DNA of 64,000 nt. Origin: Tautonia marina (GTDB lineage: Bacteria; Planctomycetota; Planctomycetia; Isosphaerales; Isosphaeraceae). Below, piece by piece: positions 1 through 9,196 of this stretch (its first letter is position 1; each line of letters opens with the position of its first letter). Location of the stretch: the NCBI RefSeq assembly GCF_009177065.1, contig NZ_WEZF01000029.1:28542-92541 (forward strand), written 5' to 3'. The notes under the pieces are model-generated. The model made no database searches and was not told the DNA's origin. It saw only the letters and a program-made list of their open reading frames with translations. Made by a program: the position numbers and the translations under genes.

Positions 1-10
1 GGACCTCGCG

Positions 11-1300
11 GTGGCCGTGCTGGCGATGGCGGTCGCGCTGGCCACGGTCGGCTGCCGGGGCGGCTCGTCTCCCGGGCTCCGCGGAGTGCTTCCGGCCGCC
101 CAGCGGGGAGCGGACGTCGAGGCGCCCGAAAGCCAGGCCTTGATGTCCCGCTGGATCGGCGCTCCTCGATCTGATGATCGGGTGCGCCGCGTGGGAGGCT
201 TGATCCTTCAGCCCGACGGTTGGGCCTCGAAGGAAGTTCCCACCGACGACCAGCGAGCCGCCGAGTTCGAGGCGGCCGAACAACTCTATCTGCAAGGCGA
301 TCTCGACGCCGCCGAACGGGCCTTCGCCCGGATCGCCCGCAAGGAGCGGCCGTCAGGCATCAAGCGATTTGCCGACTCCCTCACGGAACTGGAGGGGCTC
401 GACGACTTCGACCGCCGCCGATCGCCTTGGGGGATGCGGTCGCTCTACTACCTGGGCGAAATTCGCTTCAAGAAAGGGAATTACGTCGGGGCACACGACA
501 CGTTTGAAGAGTTGCTCAAGGAATATCCGGGCACCCCGCACCTCGACGAGGCGGTGTCTCGGGAATTCCAGATCGCGCAGACCTGGCTCAATCAGGTTCG
601 ACCCGCCGACGACCAGCCCCCCCTGCCCTGGCATGCCCGGTTCCGCGGGGGTTTGCCGCTGATCGACACCGGCGGCCATGCTGTCTCCGTGCTCGAACAC
701 GTTCGGCAGAACGACCCGGCCGGACCGCTGGCCGACGACGCCGTGAAGCTCATCGCCGACCACTACGCCAGCGCCGGTGATCACGAATCCGCGGGCTTTT
801 ATTACGATCAGCTCGCCAACGATCACCCCAAGAGCCCGTTGCTTCACGATGCCTTGATGTCGAGCGTCGATTCGAAGCTTAACGCCTACATTGGTCCCGA
901 GTACGACTTTACCGGCCTGGCCGAGGCCCGCGATACCGCGAAGCGGGCCATGCAACTGTTCCCCGAACGCCTGACCAGCACTTCGGACGACCTTTACCAC
1001 ACCCTCGACCTGATCGCCGATCAGGAAGCCGAACGCGACTACACGATGGGCGAATGGTATCGGAGCGCCGGCTATGTCATCTCGGCGGAATACTATTTCG
1101 GTGGCATCGTACAGAAGTGGCCTCGGAGCGAGTGGGCCGAGAAGGCCCGCGTCCAGCTGGCCGAGTTGGCCAAGATGCCGCGCAAGGAAACCGCCCCCTC
1201 GAAGATGATGGTTCAGCCCGGCGGCAACGACCCGTTTGCACAGGGAATCAGCTCGGGGAACCCCGGCGGGCTCGGTCCCGGCACGTCGATCGGCCCCTGA
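11..1300 (+). CDS. BamD/ComL-like TPR lipoprotein (5' end may lie outside the window)
   Basis: Predicted outer-membrane lipoprotein of the BamD/ComL type, which in other diderm bacteria helps the BAM complex insert beta-barrel proteins. From the GTG at position 11 the protein is 429 aa. A hydrophobic leader ends in a lipobox with Cys15 (ATVGC). TPR-like helical pairs occupy about residues 80-200 (for example SLYYLGEIRFKKGNYVGAHD) and again about 230-400, ending in a Gly/Pro-rich tail. The frame is open to the window edge, so a start further upstream is possible. It sits 87 bases before an LptE-like gene, which fits an envelope assembly role. Family assignment by pattern; the exact partner is inferred. 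Confidence 0.75.
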   Translation: MAVLAMAVALATVGCRGGSSPGLRGVLPAAQRGADVEAPESQALMSRWIGAPRSDDRVRRVGGLILQPDGWASKEVPTDDQRAAEFEAAEQLYLQGDLDAAERAFARIARKERPSGIKRFADSLTELEGLDDFDRRRSPWGMRSLYYLGEIRFKKGNYVGAHDTFEELLKEYPGTPHLDEAVSREFQIAQTWLNQVRPADDQPPLPWHARFRGGLPLIDTGGHAVSVLEHVRQNDPAGPLADDAVKLIADHYASAGDHESAGFYYDQLANDHPKSPLLHDALMSSVDSKLNAYIGPEYDFTGLAEARDTAKRAMQLFPERLTSTSDDLYHTLDLIADQEAERDYTMGEWYRSAGYVISAEYYFGGIVQKWPRSEWAEKARVQLAELAKMPRKETAPSKMMVQPGGNDPFAQGISSGNPGGLGPGTSIGP

Positions 1301-1387
1301 TCAGGTGACGATCGTCCCGAACACGACCCGATCAGAATCAAGGACGCGCCCCGAGGCGCCCGGCGGAGAGCCGGCACAGGAGGTCCC

Positions 1388-1930
1388 GTGATGGCGATGG
1401 CTCGAACCAAACCCCGATGCGGCCCCGGCCCCTGCGCATTGCTCGCCGCGATCGCCGCCCTGGCCACGATCGGCGGGGGGTGCGGCTACACGCTGCGGGC
1501 CCCGTTCGACGAGTCGATTCGCACCGTCTACGTGCCGATCTTTCGCTCCTACTCCTTTCGGGATGATCTCAACATCCGATTGCAAGAAGAACTCATCAAG
1601 GAGATCGAGGACCGCACTACCTACCGGGTGGTCGATTCGGCCGAGAAGGCCGATACGATCCTCTCCGGCACCGTGCTTTACGCACCAAAGTTCAACGCCG
1701 TCGTCAGCCCGAACAACCTGCCCCGTCAGTTGTTCGCCGACCTGACCATCGAGGTGAGCTGGGAAGACCTCCGCAATCCGACCGATCCCGACAAGGAACC
1801 TCCCAAGGTCACGCTCACGCAGACCGTCCCCTTCTTCCCCGAGCCGGGCGAGACCGCCTTTCTAGCCTACCAGGAAGCCATTCGCCGCGCGGCGGTCGAT
1901 ATCGTTAATATGATGGAGGAGCCCTGGTAA
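1388..1930 (+). CDS. LptE-like LPS assembly lipoprotein
   Basis: Predicted LptE-family lipoprotein, the outer-membrane plug that works with LptD to place lipopolysaccharide on the cell surface. A leader ends at Cys32, followed by the family's usual GCGYTL start of the mature protein. The rest is a small alpha/beta domain with IRTVYVPIF and LTIEVSWEDL strands, typical of LptE. The length (about 180 aa) is normal. The GTG at 1388 and the ATG at 1391 are both possible; AGGAGG at 1378-1383 is better spaced for 1391. With KdsB at 43 kb it suggests that the organism makes LPS. Confidence 0.8.
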   Translation: MMAMARTKPRCGPGPCALLAAIAALATIGGGCGYTLRAPFDESIRTVYVPIFRSYSFRDDLNIRLQEELIKEIEDRTTYRVVDSAEKADTILSGTVLYAPKFNAVVSPNNLPRQLFADLTIEVSWEDLRNPTDPDKEPPKVTLTQTVPFFPEPGETAFLAYQEAIRRAAVDIVNMMEEPW

Positions 1931-1950
1931 TCGCTCGGGGAGCCCCCAGT

Positions 1951-1970
1951 CCGGCCGATTGATCGGCCGG
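1951..1970. terminator. Short inverted repeat after the LptE-like gene
   Basis: A perfect 9-base inverted repeat (CCGGCCGAT and ATCGGCCGG, 2-base centre) lies 21 bases after the stop codon and is flanked by C and G runs. It could be a terminator stem, but no T run follows. Confidence 0.35.
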
Positions 1971-2017
1971 GGGCCTCGCCGTCACCGGGGCATCGGTTCG
2001 GATCGGAAGCTCTGCCG

Positions 2018-2908
2018 GTGTCGTCTGACCTGTTCCTGCTGTTGATCGCGTTCGTGGTGCTGGGAATCCTGCCGGGCCTGGCCGACTGGTCGCTGCCCGG
2101 CCGGGTCGTTCGTCGTCCGGCGATCATGGGCATCCTGAACCTGACCCCCGATAGTTTCTCCGACGGCGGCCTGATTCCCGACCTCCCGACCGCCGTGCGT
2201 CGGGCCGAGCAACTCGTCGAAGCGGGGGCCGATCTGCTCGACCTCGGCGGCGAGTCGAGCCGACCCGGCGCCGATCCCGTCTCGATCGACGAGGAGATCC
2301 GCCGGGTGGTTCCCGTCGTCGAAGCCCTTGCCAGCCGCATCGGGGTCCCCCTGTCGATTGACACGACCAAGGCCGAGGTTGCCCAGGCCGCGCTCCGGGC
2401 CGGAGCCGCGGTGATCAACGATATCCAGGGGTTGCTCGGTGACGACCAGATGCCCCGCGTGGTGGCCGAGTCCGGGGCCGGGGTCGTCTTGATGCACATG
2501 CAAGGCTCTCCGCGAACGATGCAAGCGAACCCGACGTATGCCGATGTCGTGACCGAGGTCTACGACGCTCTGGCGTTTCGGATCGACCGGGCCGAGTCAT
2601 TCGGGATCGATCGATCGCGGATCGCCATTGATCCTGGCATCGGGTTCGGCAAGACCGCCGACCACAACTGGCAGTTGCTCCGCCATCTCGATCGATTCGC
2701 CGGGCTGGGCTGCGCGATCCTGATCGGCACGTCTCGCAAGCGGTTCCTGGGAGCCCTGACCGGCCGGGACGTGTCGGAGCGGACGACCGCCTCGGTCGTG
2801 TCGTCCCTGCTGGCGATCGAGGCGGGGGCCGACATCGTCCGGGTCCACGACGTGGGGCCGATGGCCGATGCCGTGAAGGTCTGGTCGGCGATGCGACCCT
2901 CGCGTTGA
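2018..2908 (+). CDS. folP: Dihydropteroate synthase
   Basis: Catalyses condensation of p-aminobenzoate with hydroxymethyl-dihydropterin diphosphate in folate synthesis. The TIM-barrel motifs are clear: MGILNLTPDSFSDGG (residues 37-51), DLGGESSRPGA, PLSIDTTKAEVA, VLMHMQG, DPGIGFGKT and LIGTSRKRFLG. The GTG start at 2018 gives 296 aa, somewhat longer than the usual 270-285 aa, because about 25 hydrophobic residues (LFLLLIAFVVLGILPGL) precede the barrel. Either the real start is later or the protein carries an unusual membrane-like N-terminus. It ends just before proA and may be co-transcribed with it. Confidence 0.93.
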   Translation: MSSDLFLLLIAFVVLGILPGLADWSLPGRVVRRPAIMGILNLTPDSFSDGGLIPDLPTAVRRAEQLVEAGADLLDLGGESSRPGADPVSIDEEIRRVVPVVEALASRIGVPLSIDTTKAEVAQAALRAGAAVINDIQGLLGDDQMPRVVAESGAGVVLMHMQGSPRTMQANPTYADVVTEVYDALAFRIDRAESFGIDRSRIAIDPGIGFGKTADHNWQLLRHLDRFAGLGCAILIGTSRKRFLGALTGRDVSERTTASVVSSLLAIEAGADIVRVHDVGPMADAVKVWSAMRPSR

Positions 2909-2955
2909 TTGATCGAACCACGCTCACTTACGCTTCAACGACGGAACGAAATCCG

Positions 2956-4233
2956 ATGGCTTCACAGGTGATGTCCGAGTCCCTTCTCGACCAGTGCCGA
3001 TCGCTCGCAAGCCGGGCCAAGGCCGCCTCCCGATCGCTCGCCTCGGCGTCGGGGGCCGCAAAGAATGATTGGCTGACGCGATCGGCCGAGGCCCTGCGCG
3101 CCAACGTCGAGACCATTCTCGACGCCAACGCCCGGGACGTTGCGGCCGCTCCCGAATTCGGCCTGACCTCGGCGGCCGTCGATCGCCTGACACTCAACCC
3201 GGCCCGCGTCGATCAGATCGCCGTCGCCCTGGAAGAAGTGGCCGCCCTGCCCGATCCGGTGGGCGAGGTGATCGAAGGCTACCGGCGCCCGAACGGTCTG
3301 GACGTGACAAAGCTCCGCGTGCCGCTCGGCGTCATCTTCATGATGTACGAGAGCCGACCGAACGTGACCGCCGACGCCGCGGCCCTTTGCGTCAAGAGCG
3401 GCAACGCGGTCATTCTTCGCGGCGGCAAGGAGGCTCGCCATACAAACCTGGCCCTGCATGCCGTGCTCGCCGATCAGCTTGACGCCTCGGGCCTGCCCCG
3501 CGAGGCGGTGCAGTATGTCGGCGTGACCGACCGCGAGGCCGTCGGCCTGTTGCTCGGCATGCCCGAATTCATCGACCTGGCGATCCCTCGGGGGGGCGAG
3601 AGCCTCATCCGTCGGGTCGTGGCCGAGGCAAAGATGCCGGTCCTGAAGCATTATCAAGGCAATTGTCACGTCTATGTCGATGCGAAGGCTGACCCGGCGA
3701 TGGCCGTCTCGATCATCCTCAACGCCAAGGCCCAGCGTCCCGGAGTCTGCAACGCGGCCGAAACCTTGCTCGTTCACCGCGACATCGCCTCCCGATTCCT
3801 CCCGGATGCCGCCGAAGCCCTGTCCAAGGTCGGCGTCGAACTGCGCGGCGACGAGGCCAGCCGCGCGATCGTGCCGTCAATGACTCCCGCCTCGGCCGAG
3901 GACTGGGACACCGAGTACCTCGATCTGATTCTCGCCGTCGGTGTCGTGGACGACCTCGACGCCGCCATGAGCCACATTGCCCGATTCGGCTCAGGGCACA
4001 CCGAGACGATCGTGACCGACGACCTCCGCGCGGCCCGCCGATTCGTGACCGAGGTGGATAGCTCGGCCGTCCTCGTGAACGCCAGCACCCGGTTCAACGA
4101 CGGCGGTCAGCTTGGCCTTGGGGCCGAGATCGGCATCAGTACCGACAAGTTCCACGCCAGAGGCCCCTGCGGGCTCCGAGAATTGACCACGACCAAGTGG
4201 GTCGTTTTCGGCAACGGCCATCTTCGCGGTTGA
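2956..4233 (+). CDS. proA: Gamma-glutamyl phosphate reductase
   Basis: Second enzyme of proline synthesis: NADPH-dependent reduction of gamma-glutamyl phosphate to glutamate semialdehyde, in the cytoplasm. It belongs to the aldehyde dehydrogenase fold; the catalytic Cys lies in QRPGVCNAAETLL, and VIFMMYESRPNVT, LRGGKEA and the C-terminal GLGAEIGISTDK are family hallmarks. From the ATG at 2956 it is 425 aa, close to the usual 415-420. An in-frame TTG at 2905 would add 17 residues and overlap folP, and is less likely. No proB is seen in the window. Confidence 0.95.
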   Translation: MASQVMSESLLDQCRSLASRAKAASRSLASASGAAKNDWLTRSAEALRANVETILDANARDVAAAPEFGLTSAAVDRLTLNPARVDQIAVALEEVAALPDPVGEVIEGYRRPNGLDVTKLRVPLGVIFMMYESRPNVTADAAALCVKSGNAVILRGGKEARHTNLALHAVLADQLDASGLPREAVQYVGVTDREAVGLLLGMPEFIDLAIPRGGESLIRRVVAEAKMPVLKHYQGNCHVYVDAKADPAMAVSIILNAKAQRPGVCNAAETLLVHRDIASRFLPDAAEALSKVGVELRGDEASRAIVPSMTPASAEDWDTEYLDLILAVGVVDDLDAAMSHIARFGSGHTETIVTDDLRAARRFVTEVDSSAVLVNASTRFNDGGQLGLGAEIGISTDKFHARGPCGLRELTTTKWVVFGNGHLRG

Positions 4234-4252
4234 ACCGCCGGTCGAGGGTCGC

Positions 4253-5155
4253 TCAGGGCTCGGCGCGGCAACGGTCGAGCCCGGCTTCGAGGGTTGGCCG
4301 CGAGAGCCCTCGAAGCGCGGCCTCGATCTTGCTCGAATCGAGCGAAATGTCACGCGGTCGAGGCTCGGGGGCGGGCACGTCTTCCTGGCGGTTCTGGCCG
4401 ATCAGGTCCACGGGCAAGCCCTCATGCAGAGCAAGCCGGCCGATCATCTCGAACCGGGTCAGCCGCTCGATGCCTCCCAGGTGGAAGACCCCCGAATGCT
4501 CCCGTTCCTCGGCCATCCGGACGATCGCATCGGCCGCGGTGGCGTAGTCGAGGGGGGTGCGGAACTCATCGACGAAGAAGGCTTGCCGCTGACCGGCTCG
4601 CAAGGCATCGAAGACCCGATCCAGGGTTGTCGGCTTCCCGATTCGGGAGGGGCCGTAGAGCAGGCTCAGCCGCACCACGGCATTGTTCAGAGCGCTGGGG
4701 TAGGGAAGAAAGAGTTGGCGCTCCCCCTCCTTTTTCGAGGCGCCGTAGGTCGAAATCGGTTCGGCGTCGTCCTCTTCCTCACGCCAGCCTCGAACGCCGT
4801 CGAAGACCATGTCGGTGGACGCATAGACGACCCGGCAGCCGCTCACGTCGGCCCGGGCGGCGATGAAGCCGGTGGCCCTGGCGTTCACGGCGAAGGCGGT
4901 TTCGGGGTCTCGGAAGGCCTGGTCGACAGAGCTGATCGCGCCCAGGTGGAGGATCGTATCCGGCTGGTCGCGTTCGATCGCCCGACTGATGGCTTCAAGG
5001 TCAAGCAGATCGACTTGCTCGATCGGAAAGCCGGACCGGTGGCCGGGTGAGGACCGGCTCCAGCCGATGACCTCGTGACCCGAAGGCCCGAGCCGGTCGA
5101 GGACATAAGCGCCGAGCTGCCCGCTCGCGCCGGTGACGACAATCCGAAGTTGCAT
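4253..5155 (-). CDS. RmlD-like NAD(P)-dependent sugar-nucleotide reductase (extended SDR)
   Basis: An extended short-chain dehydrogenase resembling dTDP-4-dehydrorhamnose reductase (RmlD). Visible features are the Rossmann motif TGASGQLGAY (residues 8-17), a hydrophobic strand DTILHLGAIS, the catalytic strand VVYASTDMVFDG, the YGASKKEGE active-site YxxxK, and DYATAADAIVRM near the C-terminus. The length of 300 aa is normal. No rmlA, rmlB or rmlC lie nearby, so the substrate is uncertain. It converges on proA with a 19-base gap and is divergent from the ParB-like gene. Confidence 0.75.
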   Translation of the reverse strand: MQLRIVVTGASGQLGAYVLDRLGPSGHEVIGWSRSSPGHRSGFPIEQVDLLDLEAISRAIERDQPDTILHLGAISSVDQAFRDPETAFAVNARATGFIAARADVSGCRVVYASTDMVFDGVRGWREEEDDAEPISTYGASKKEGERQLFLPYPSALNNAVVRLSLLYGPSRIGKPTTLDRVFDALRAGQRQAFFVDEFRTPLDYATAADAIVRMAEEREHSGVFHLGGIERLTRFEMIGRLALHEGLPVDLIGQNRQEDVPAPEPRPRDISLDSSKIEAALRGLSRPTLEAGLDRCRAEP

Positions 5156-5297
5156 GAGAGACGTTCCCGCTCTGTCCCGAGTTGCGGTTCACAGCCCCGG
5201 CATCTTGCGATAGAGTCTGCCTCGTGTCGACCCCGCTCCGGATCGCTCGGCGGGGCCGTCGGAATCGAACAGCCCGAGCGGCCAGGGAGGGCCGCCC

Positions 5298-6197
5298 ATG
5301 GATGCTCGTGAATTGCCGGTCGATGAGATCGTGCTCGATCCCGCCTTGAACCTGCGCGATCAGCTCGATCCGGAGACCATCGAACGCTACGCCGAGGCGA
5401 GCGAAGACCTGCCGCCGGTCACGGTCTTCGACGTGGACGGCCAGTGGCTCCTGGCCGACGGCTTCCACCGCCACGCGGCCTTCGTGTCGCAGAATCGGCC
5501 AAAGATTCCTGCACAGGTTCATGCCGGATCGTACAACGAGGCGCTCCTTTTCGCCGCCGGGGCGAACCTGACGCATGGCCTTCCGCTCCGCCGTCAAGAG
5601 CGTCGCCGGGCCGTCGAGATCCGCTTGCGGCTCGATCCCGAACGCTCCGATCGCCAGCTCGCCCGAGAGCTGGGGGTCAGTCGCGATCTGGTCGCCAGGG
5701 TCCGCAACGATCTGGTGGGAGCCGGTCAAATTGGCCCAGGCGAAGGCCGAGTCGGCGCCGACGGCAAGTTCTACCCCAATCCCGGCCTGCCCCGCGATCC
5801 GAACGAACGCCTCCCTGGTCGCGGCGACATGCCCGAGGAACCCCGAGCCCGCCGCAGCGACGAGGACGACGGGTTCGGCCCCCCTCCTCGTCGCGGTCGA
5901 GCTGAGGCCGACACCGAGCCAGGTGCCACGTCTCCCAACACGGAGGTCCCCCCGTTTCCGGGAGGCACTCTCGGCGAGCTTCGCGACCTGGCGCGCTCCG
6001 GGCCGGTTCCCGTCGCCACGCCGACAATCGACGAGATGCTCGAACTCATGACCCGGCAGGTGATGGAGGTCGTTTGCTGGGTCGAGGGAGACGACTTTGC
6101 CTCGGCCTTCGCCTCGGCTGGTCCCCAGGCCCGTCAACGGTTCCGGGTCGCCGTGCAGGCCCTCGTCGATGCCTCCGGGCAGCTTGAGGACGGGTAA
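5298..6197 (+). CDS. ParB-like nuclease-domain protein (orphan)
   Basis: Residues 1-100 form a ParB/Sulfiredoxin-type domain (DEIVLDPALNLRDQLD, LPPVTVFDVDG, LADGFHRHAAF). A helix-turn-helix follows at about 115-145 (DRQLARELGVSRDLVARVRN), so it probably binds DNA. A charged, proline-rich linker and an acidic helical C-terminus complete 299 aa. There is no ParA ATPase, and I saw no parS-like site beside it, so it is unlikely to be the chromosome-segregation ParB. It may be a regulator or an element-derived protein; the function is not known from sequence. ATG at 5298 follows GGAGGG at 5286-5291. Confidence 0.6.
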   Translation: MDARELPVDEIVLDPALNLRDQLDPETIERYAEASEDLPPVTVFDVDGQWLLADGFHRHAAFVSQNRPKIPAQVHAGSYNEALLFAAGANLTHGLPLRRQERRRAVEIRLRLDPERSDRQLARELGVSRDLVARVRNDLVGAGQIGPGEGRVGADGKFYPNPGLPRDPNERLPGRGDMPEEPRARRSDEDDGFGPPPRRGRAEADTEPGATSPNTEVPPFPGGTLGELRDLARSGPVPVATPTIDEMLELMTRQVMEVVCWVEGDDFASAFASAGPQARQRFRVAVQALVDASGQLEDG

Positions 6198-6360
6198 CCC
6201 GCGATGCCCCATGATCACGGCAGCGGCTCAGGGTTCAAGGCCTTGACTCCGAGATTCCGATGAATTTATGAACGAATGCCTCGGATTCGAGCGGGTTTGA
6301 TCGAGTTCAATGCAAGCGTGATCCGGTCTGGATTCTTCTGCTGCCCGGAGGGGTCGTCCT

Positions 6361-8007
6361 GTGAGTTCGTCACTCCCCACCGATTCCGAGAGGCCCTTGG
6401 CCGATCCCCGATTGATCCGGCGATGGGCCCTCGGGTTTCTGGCACTCGGGATTGCCTTGCGGCTGATCCGATGGCTTCTGCGCTATCCGCTCTGGCACGA
6501 CGAGGCGTTCGTCGCGGTCAACTTCATCAGCCGAGGCTACCGCGACCTGGCCGGGCCACTCGACTACTTGCAGGTCTGCCCGATCCTCTTTCTCTGGGCC
6601 GAGCTGACGGTCGTCAAGCTGCTCGGGTACAACGAGTGGACGCTTCGCCTGTTCCCGACGGTGTGCGCGATCGGGGGCCTGGTCCTGTTCGATCGGCTGG
6701 TGAAGCGAAGCGTTCCCGGCTGGGGGTATCCGATTGCCGTCGGCATCATGGCGGTCGCCTACTCGCCGATTCGGCACGGGAACGAGGTGAAGTCGTACGC
6801 CACCGACCTGCTCGCGGCGACGGCCGTTCTCTTGCTCGCGGTCCTCTGGTTGAAGGAACCGCACCGATCGCGCCGGCTCTGGTTGCTCGCGATCGTGGCG
6901 CCGATCGCCCTGGCCGGTTCGCTCACAGCCGTGTTTGTGGTCGGAGGGGTCGCCCTGGCCCTGCTTCCGAGCGTCTGGAAGACTCGATCCCGTCGGATCT
7001 GGGCCGCATATGTCGGCGTGGGTTTGTCCTCGGCGTTGACGTTTCTGGCCCTGTTTCACTTCCATCTGGCGACGGCGCAGAGCGAATGGCTGCGGACGGA
7101 ATATCTGATTCCGTACTGGTCGAACGCCTTCCCTCCCTTGAGCGAGGGCGTGCTGGCGACCGTGATCTGGCTCGCCCGGATTCACGCCGGGAACCTGCTT
7201 GCCTACCCGATTGGCGGAGACGACGGCGGCAGCGTTCTCACCTTGCTCGCCGTGGCCGTCGGCCTCCTGGCCCTCATTCGAGGGAAGCGCTATGCCCTGG
7301 CCGCCATGCTGGCCTTGCCGTTTGCCTTGAACCTGCTGGCAGCGGGTCTGGGACGCTACCCCTATGGTGGAGAGGCCCGGATCGCCCAGCATCTTGCGCC
7401 GGCGGTCTGTCTGCTGGCAGGACTGGGAGCGGGCCGATTGGTGGGGCTCGTTCGATCGGATCGGCGGGCCGTTCGCCTGCGGGTTCTGGCGGTGGGGGTG
7501 TTGCTCGTGATCGGCGCCGGCAACCTGCTTCAGGCAGTCACTTCGCCCTATCATATGATCAGCGCCGCCCGCGACCGTGAATTCGCCCGCTGGTTCTGGC
7601 CCGAGCAGGCGCGATCGGCCGAGATCGCCTGTTTGAAGGCCGACCTCGGCCTTGATTTTGAGCCGAAGCAGTGGATCACCGGCATCTCCGCCAGCTATCT
7701 CTGCAACCAGGCCATCTACGCTCCCCGTCGACCGGCGGACTCGTCTCCCGCCGATCGACCGCTTCGCTACGTGCTCTTTCACGTCGATTCGTATGACTCG
7801 CCGCTCGAATCGCCCGAGTTTCAGCGCTGGATGGAAGCGACGGCTCAGGACCACCGCTTCCACCGGCTCGATTCCTACGTGGTGAACGCCGATCGAGGCG
7901 AAAAGGACTGGAAGGTGGGCCGCTACTGGGTCGTCGAGTTCTTGCCCGAGTCGATCGCGGATGCGGTCATTGCCCAGGACCCTCGCTCAATGCCCCTTCG
8001 GCGCTGA
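6361..8007 (+). CDS. GT39/ArnT-like membrane glycosyltransferase
   Basis: Polytopic inner-membrane protein of 548 aa with about 10-12 hydrophobic segments, resembling the ArnT/PMT (GT-C fold) family that transfers sugars from lipid-linked donors to periplasmic acceptors. The first loop contains WHDEAF, matching the acidic motif expected in the first extracytoplasmic loop of GT-C enzymes. The soluble C-terminal domain (about 410-548) is short. The GTG start at 6361 follows GGAGGGGT at 6348-6355. No partner glycan operon is visible around it, so donor and acceptor are unknown. Confidence 0.7.
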   Translation: MSSSLPTDSERPLADPRLIRRWALGFLALGIALRLIRWLLRYPLWHDEAFVAVNFISRGYRDLAGPLDYLQVCPILFLWAELTVVKLLGYNEWTLRLFPTVCAIGGLVLFDRLVKRSVPGWGYPIAVGIMAVAYSPIRHGNEVKSYATDLLAATAVLLLAVLWLKEPHRSRRLWLLAIVAPIALAGSLTAVFVVGGVALALLPSVWKTRSRRIWAAYVGVGLSSALTFLALFHFHLATAQSEWLRTEYLIPYWSNAFPPLSEGVLATVIWLARIHAGNLLAYPIGGDDGGSVLTLLAVAVGLLALIRGKRYALAAMLALPFALNLLAAGLGRYPYGGEARIAQHLAPAVCLLAGLGAGRLVGLVRSDRRAVRLRVLAVGVLLVIGAGNLLQAVTSPYHMISAARDREFARWFWPEQARSAEIACLKADLGLDFEPKQWITGISASYLCNQAIYAPRRPADSSPADRPLRYVLFHVDSYDSPLESPEFQRWMEATAQDHRFHRLDSYVVNADRGEKDWKVGRYWVVEFLPESIADAVIAQDPRSMPLRR

Positions 8008-8029
8008 GAAGACTTCCCGATCGATCGGA

Positions 8030-8920
8030 TCAACTCGGCTCGAATTCCAGCCCGTGATCGGTGATCCGATACGGCACGATGGCGTCGGAGCAGGCACTCC
8101 CTCGGTGCTTGGCCACGTAAAGCGAGCGGCCCATCCGCCCTTCGTGGCGGGTGCGGCCCATGAGGATGATCGTATTGGCGTTGGAGAAGACGTCCCCTTC
8201 GCCGATCGGCTGGGTCATCAGGTCGTCGAGCAGGACGTGAGGGGTGGTGTAGAGGTAGAGGCAGCCGATTGAGGCGTGGTCGTAGCGGTGGGCCATCACC
8301 TTCGGCTCGTTGGCCCGATAGTGTTCGCGGAACAGCTCGCGGGCAGCCCAGTCGTCCTCCTTGCGGAGGATCTGGTGATACAGGTACTCGAAGAACTCGA
8401 ACTGGATCGACTCGCTCATGCGGTCGCTCGGTTCGATTCCGTCGATGACCACACGGCGCACTCCTCGGACAAACTGGGCATAGAAGAACTCGACCGACTT
8501 GCGCAAGACGCGGGCCAGGTCGGTCTTCCAGGCGTGCCAGTCGTCGTATTCGAGGTCGCGACGAGTGACGCGGCGGCCGGTTTTCGAGAACGGGTGGAAG
8601 TAGTCGCCGAGCTCGCGGTCGAAGTCCCAGACCGAGGCGAGATCGAGGTTCGTGTCGCTTCGGTAGGGGGTGATCGACCAGTCGAACTGCGATCGGGCGT
8701 AGGCGGCGTGGTTTTGTGCGTCGCCTCGGCTGGTCAGATCGCAGAGGACGCCGCGATGACCTTCGGCCAGGCGTCCCTGATCGGCCCAGCGAAGGCCGAG
8801 CTGGGTCTTGCCCACTCCCGTGGCCCCGGCAATCACCGTGAGGGTTCCTGGCAGCAATCCGCCGCCGAGTAACGCGTCGAGTGTGTCGATTCCGAACCCA
8901 AGCCGCTGCTGACCGGTCAT
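8030..8920 (-). CDS. RecA/KaiC-fold ATPase (RAD55-like)
   Basis: A single-domain P-loop ATPase. The N-terminus GIDTLDALLGGGLLPGTL followed by the Walker A motif GATGVGKT is characteristic of the KaiC/RadA/RAD55 group, and RRVVIDG is a Walker B-like strand. Near the C-terminus ANTIILMGRTR and LYVAKHRGS resemble the intersubunit region of KaiC-type proteins. There is only one ATPase domain (296 aa), so it is not a KaiC clock protein, and no kaiA/kaiB is present. The ATG at 8920 is preferred; an in-frame ATG at 8944 would add 8 residues. Convergent with the glycosyltransferase. The role is unknown. Confidence 0.65.
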   Translation of the reverse strand: MTGQQRLGFGIDTLDALLGGGLLPGTLTVIAGATGVGKTQLGLRWADQGRLAEGHRGVLCDLTSRGDAQNHAAYARSQFDWSITPYRSDTNLDLASVWDFDRELGDYFHPFSKTGRRVTRRDLEYDDWHAWKTDLARVLRKSVEFFYAQFVRGVRRVVIDGIEPSDRMSESIQFEFFEYLYHQILRKEDDWAARELFREHYRANEPKVMAHRYDHASIGCLYLYTTPHVLLDDLMTQPIGEGDVFSNANTIILMGRTRHEGRMGRSLYVAKHRGSACSDAIVPYRITDHGLEFEPS

Positions 8921-9196
8921 GAAACATTCCTCGGCCCGGAACACGAGCGGGCCTTTATGCGATCGAGAAGGTCAAGTCCGGCCATCGGGGTCGATGTCGC
9001 GTGAAGGCCGGTCCCGCATTGTGACGGGTTCGGGGCCGGTCGGGCAAGTGCGCGGGATCGGCTTAAGTTGGGAGCAGGTCCGGTCGATCAACTGATTATC
9101 GTGGCCTTAAAGTCCACAGAATCCGCACGAGTCATACGGCCGGACCGGATCAATGGCGATGAAGGCCGATCCGGGTAACTCATCGGAGGATACCGG

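Noticed and set aside
5298..6197. A chromosome partition (ParABS) locus
   Set aside because: Only a ParB-like domain is present; no ParA and no parS-like site.
8030..8920. A KaiC circadian clock gene
   Set aside because: Only one ATPase domain and no kaiA or kaiB nearby.
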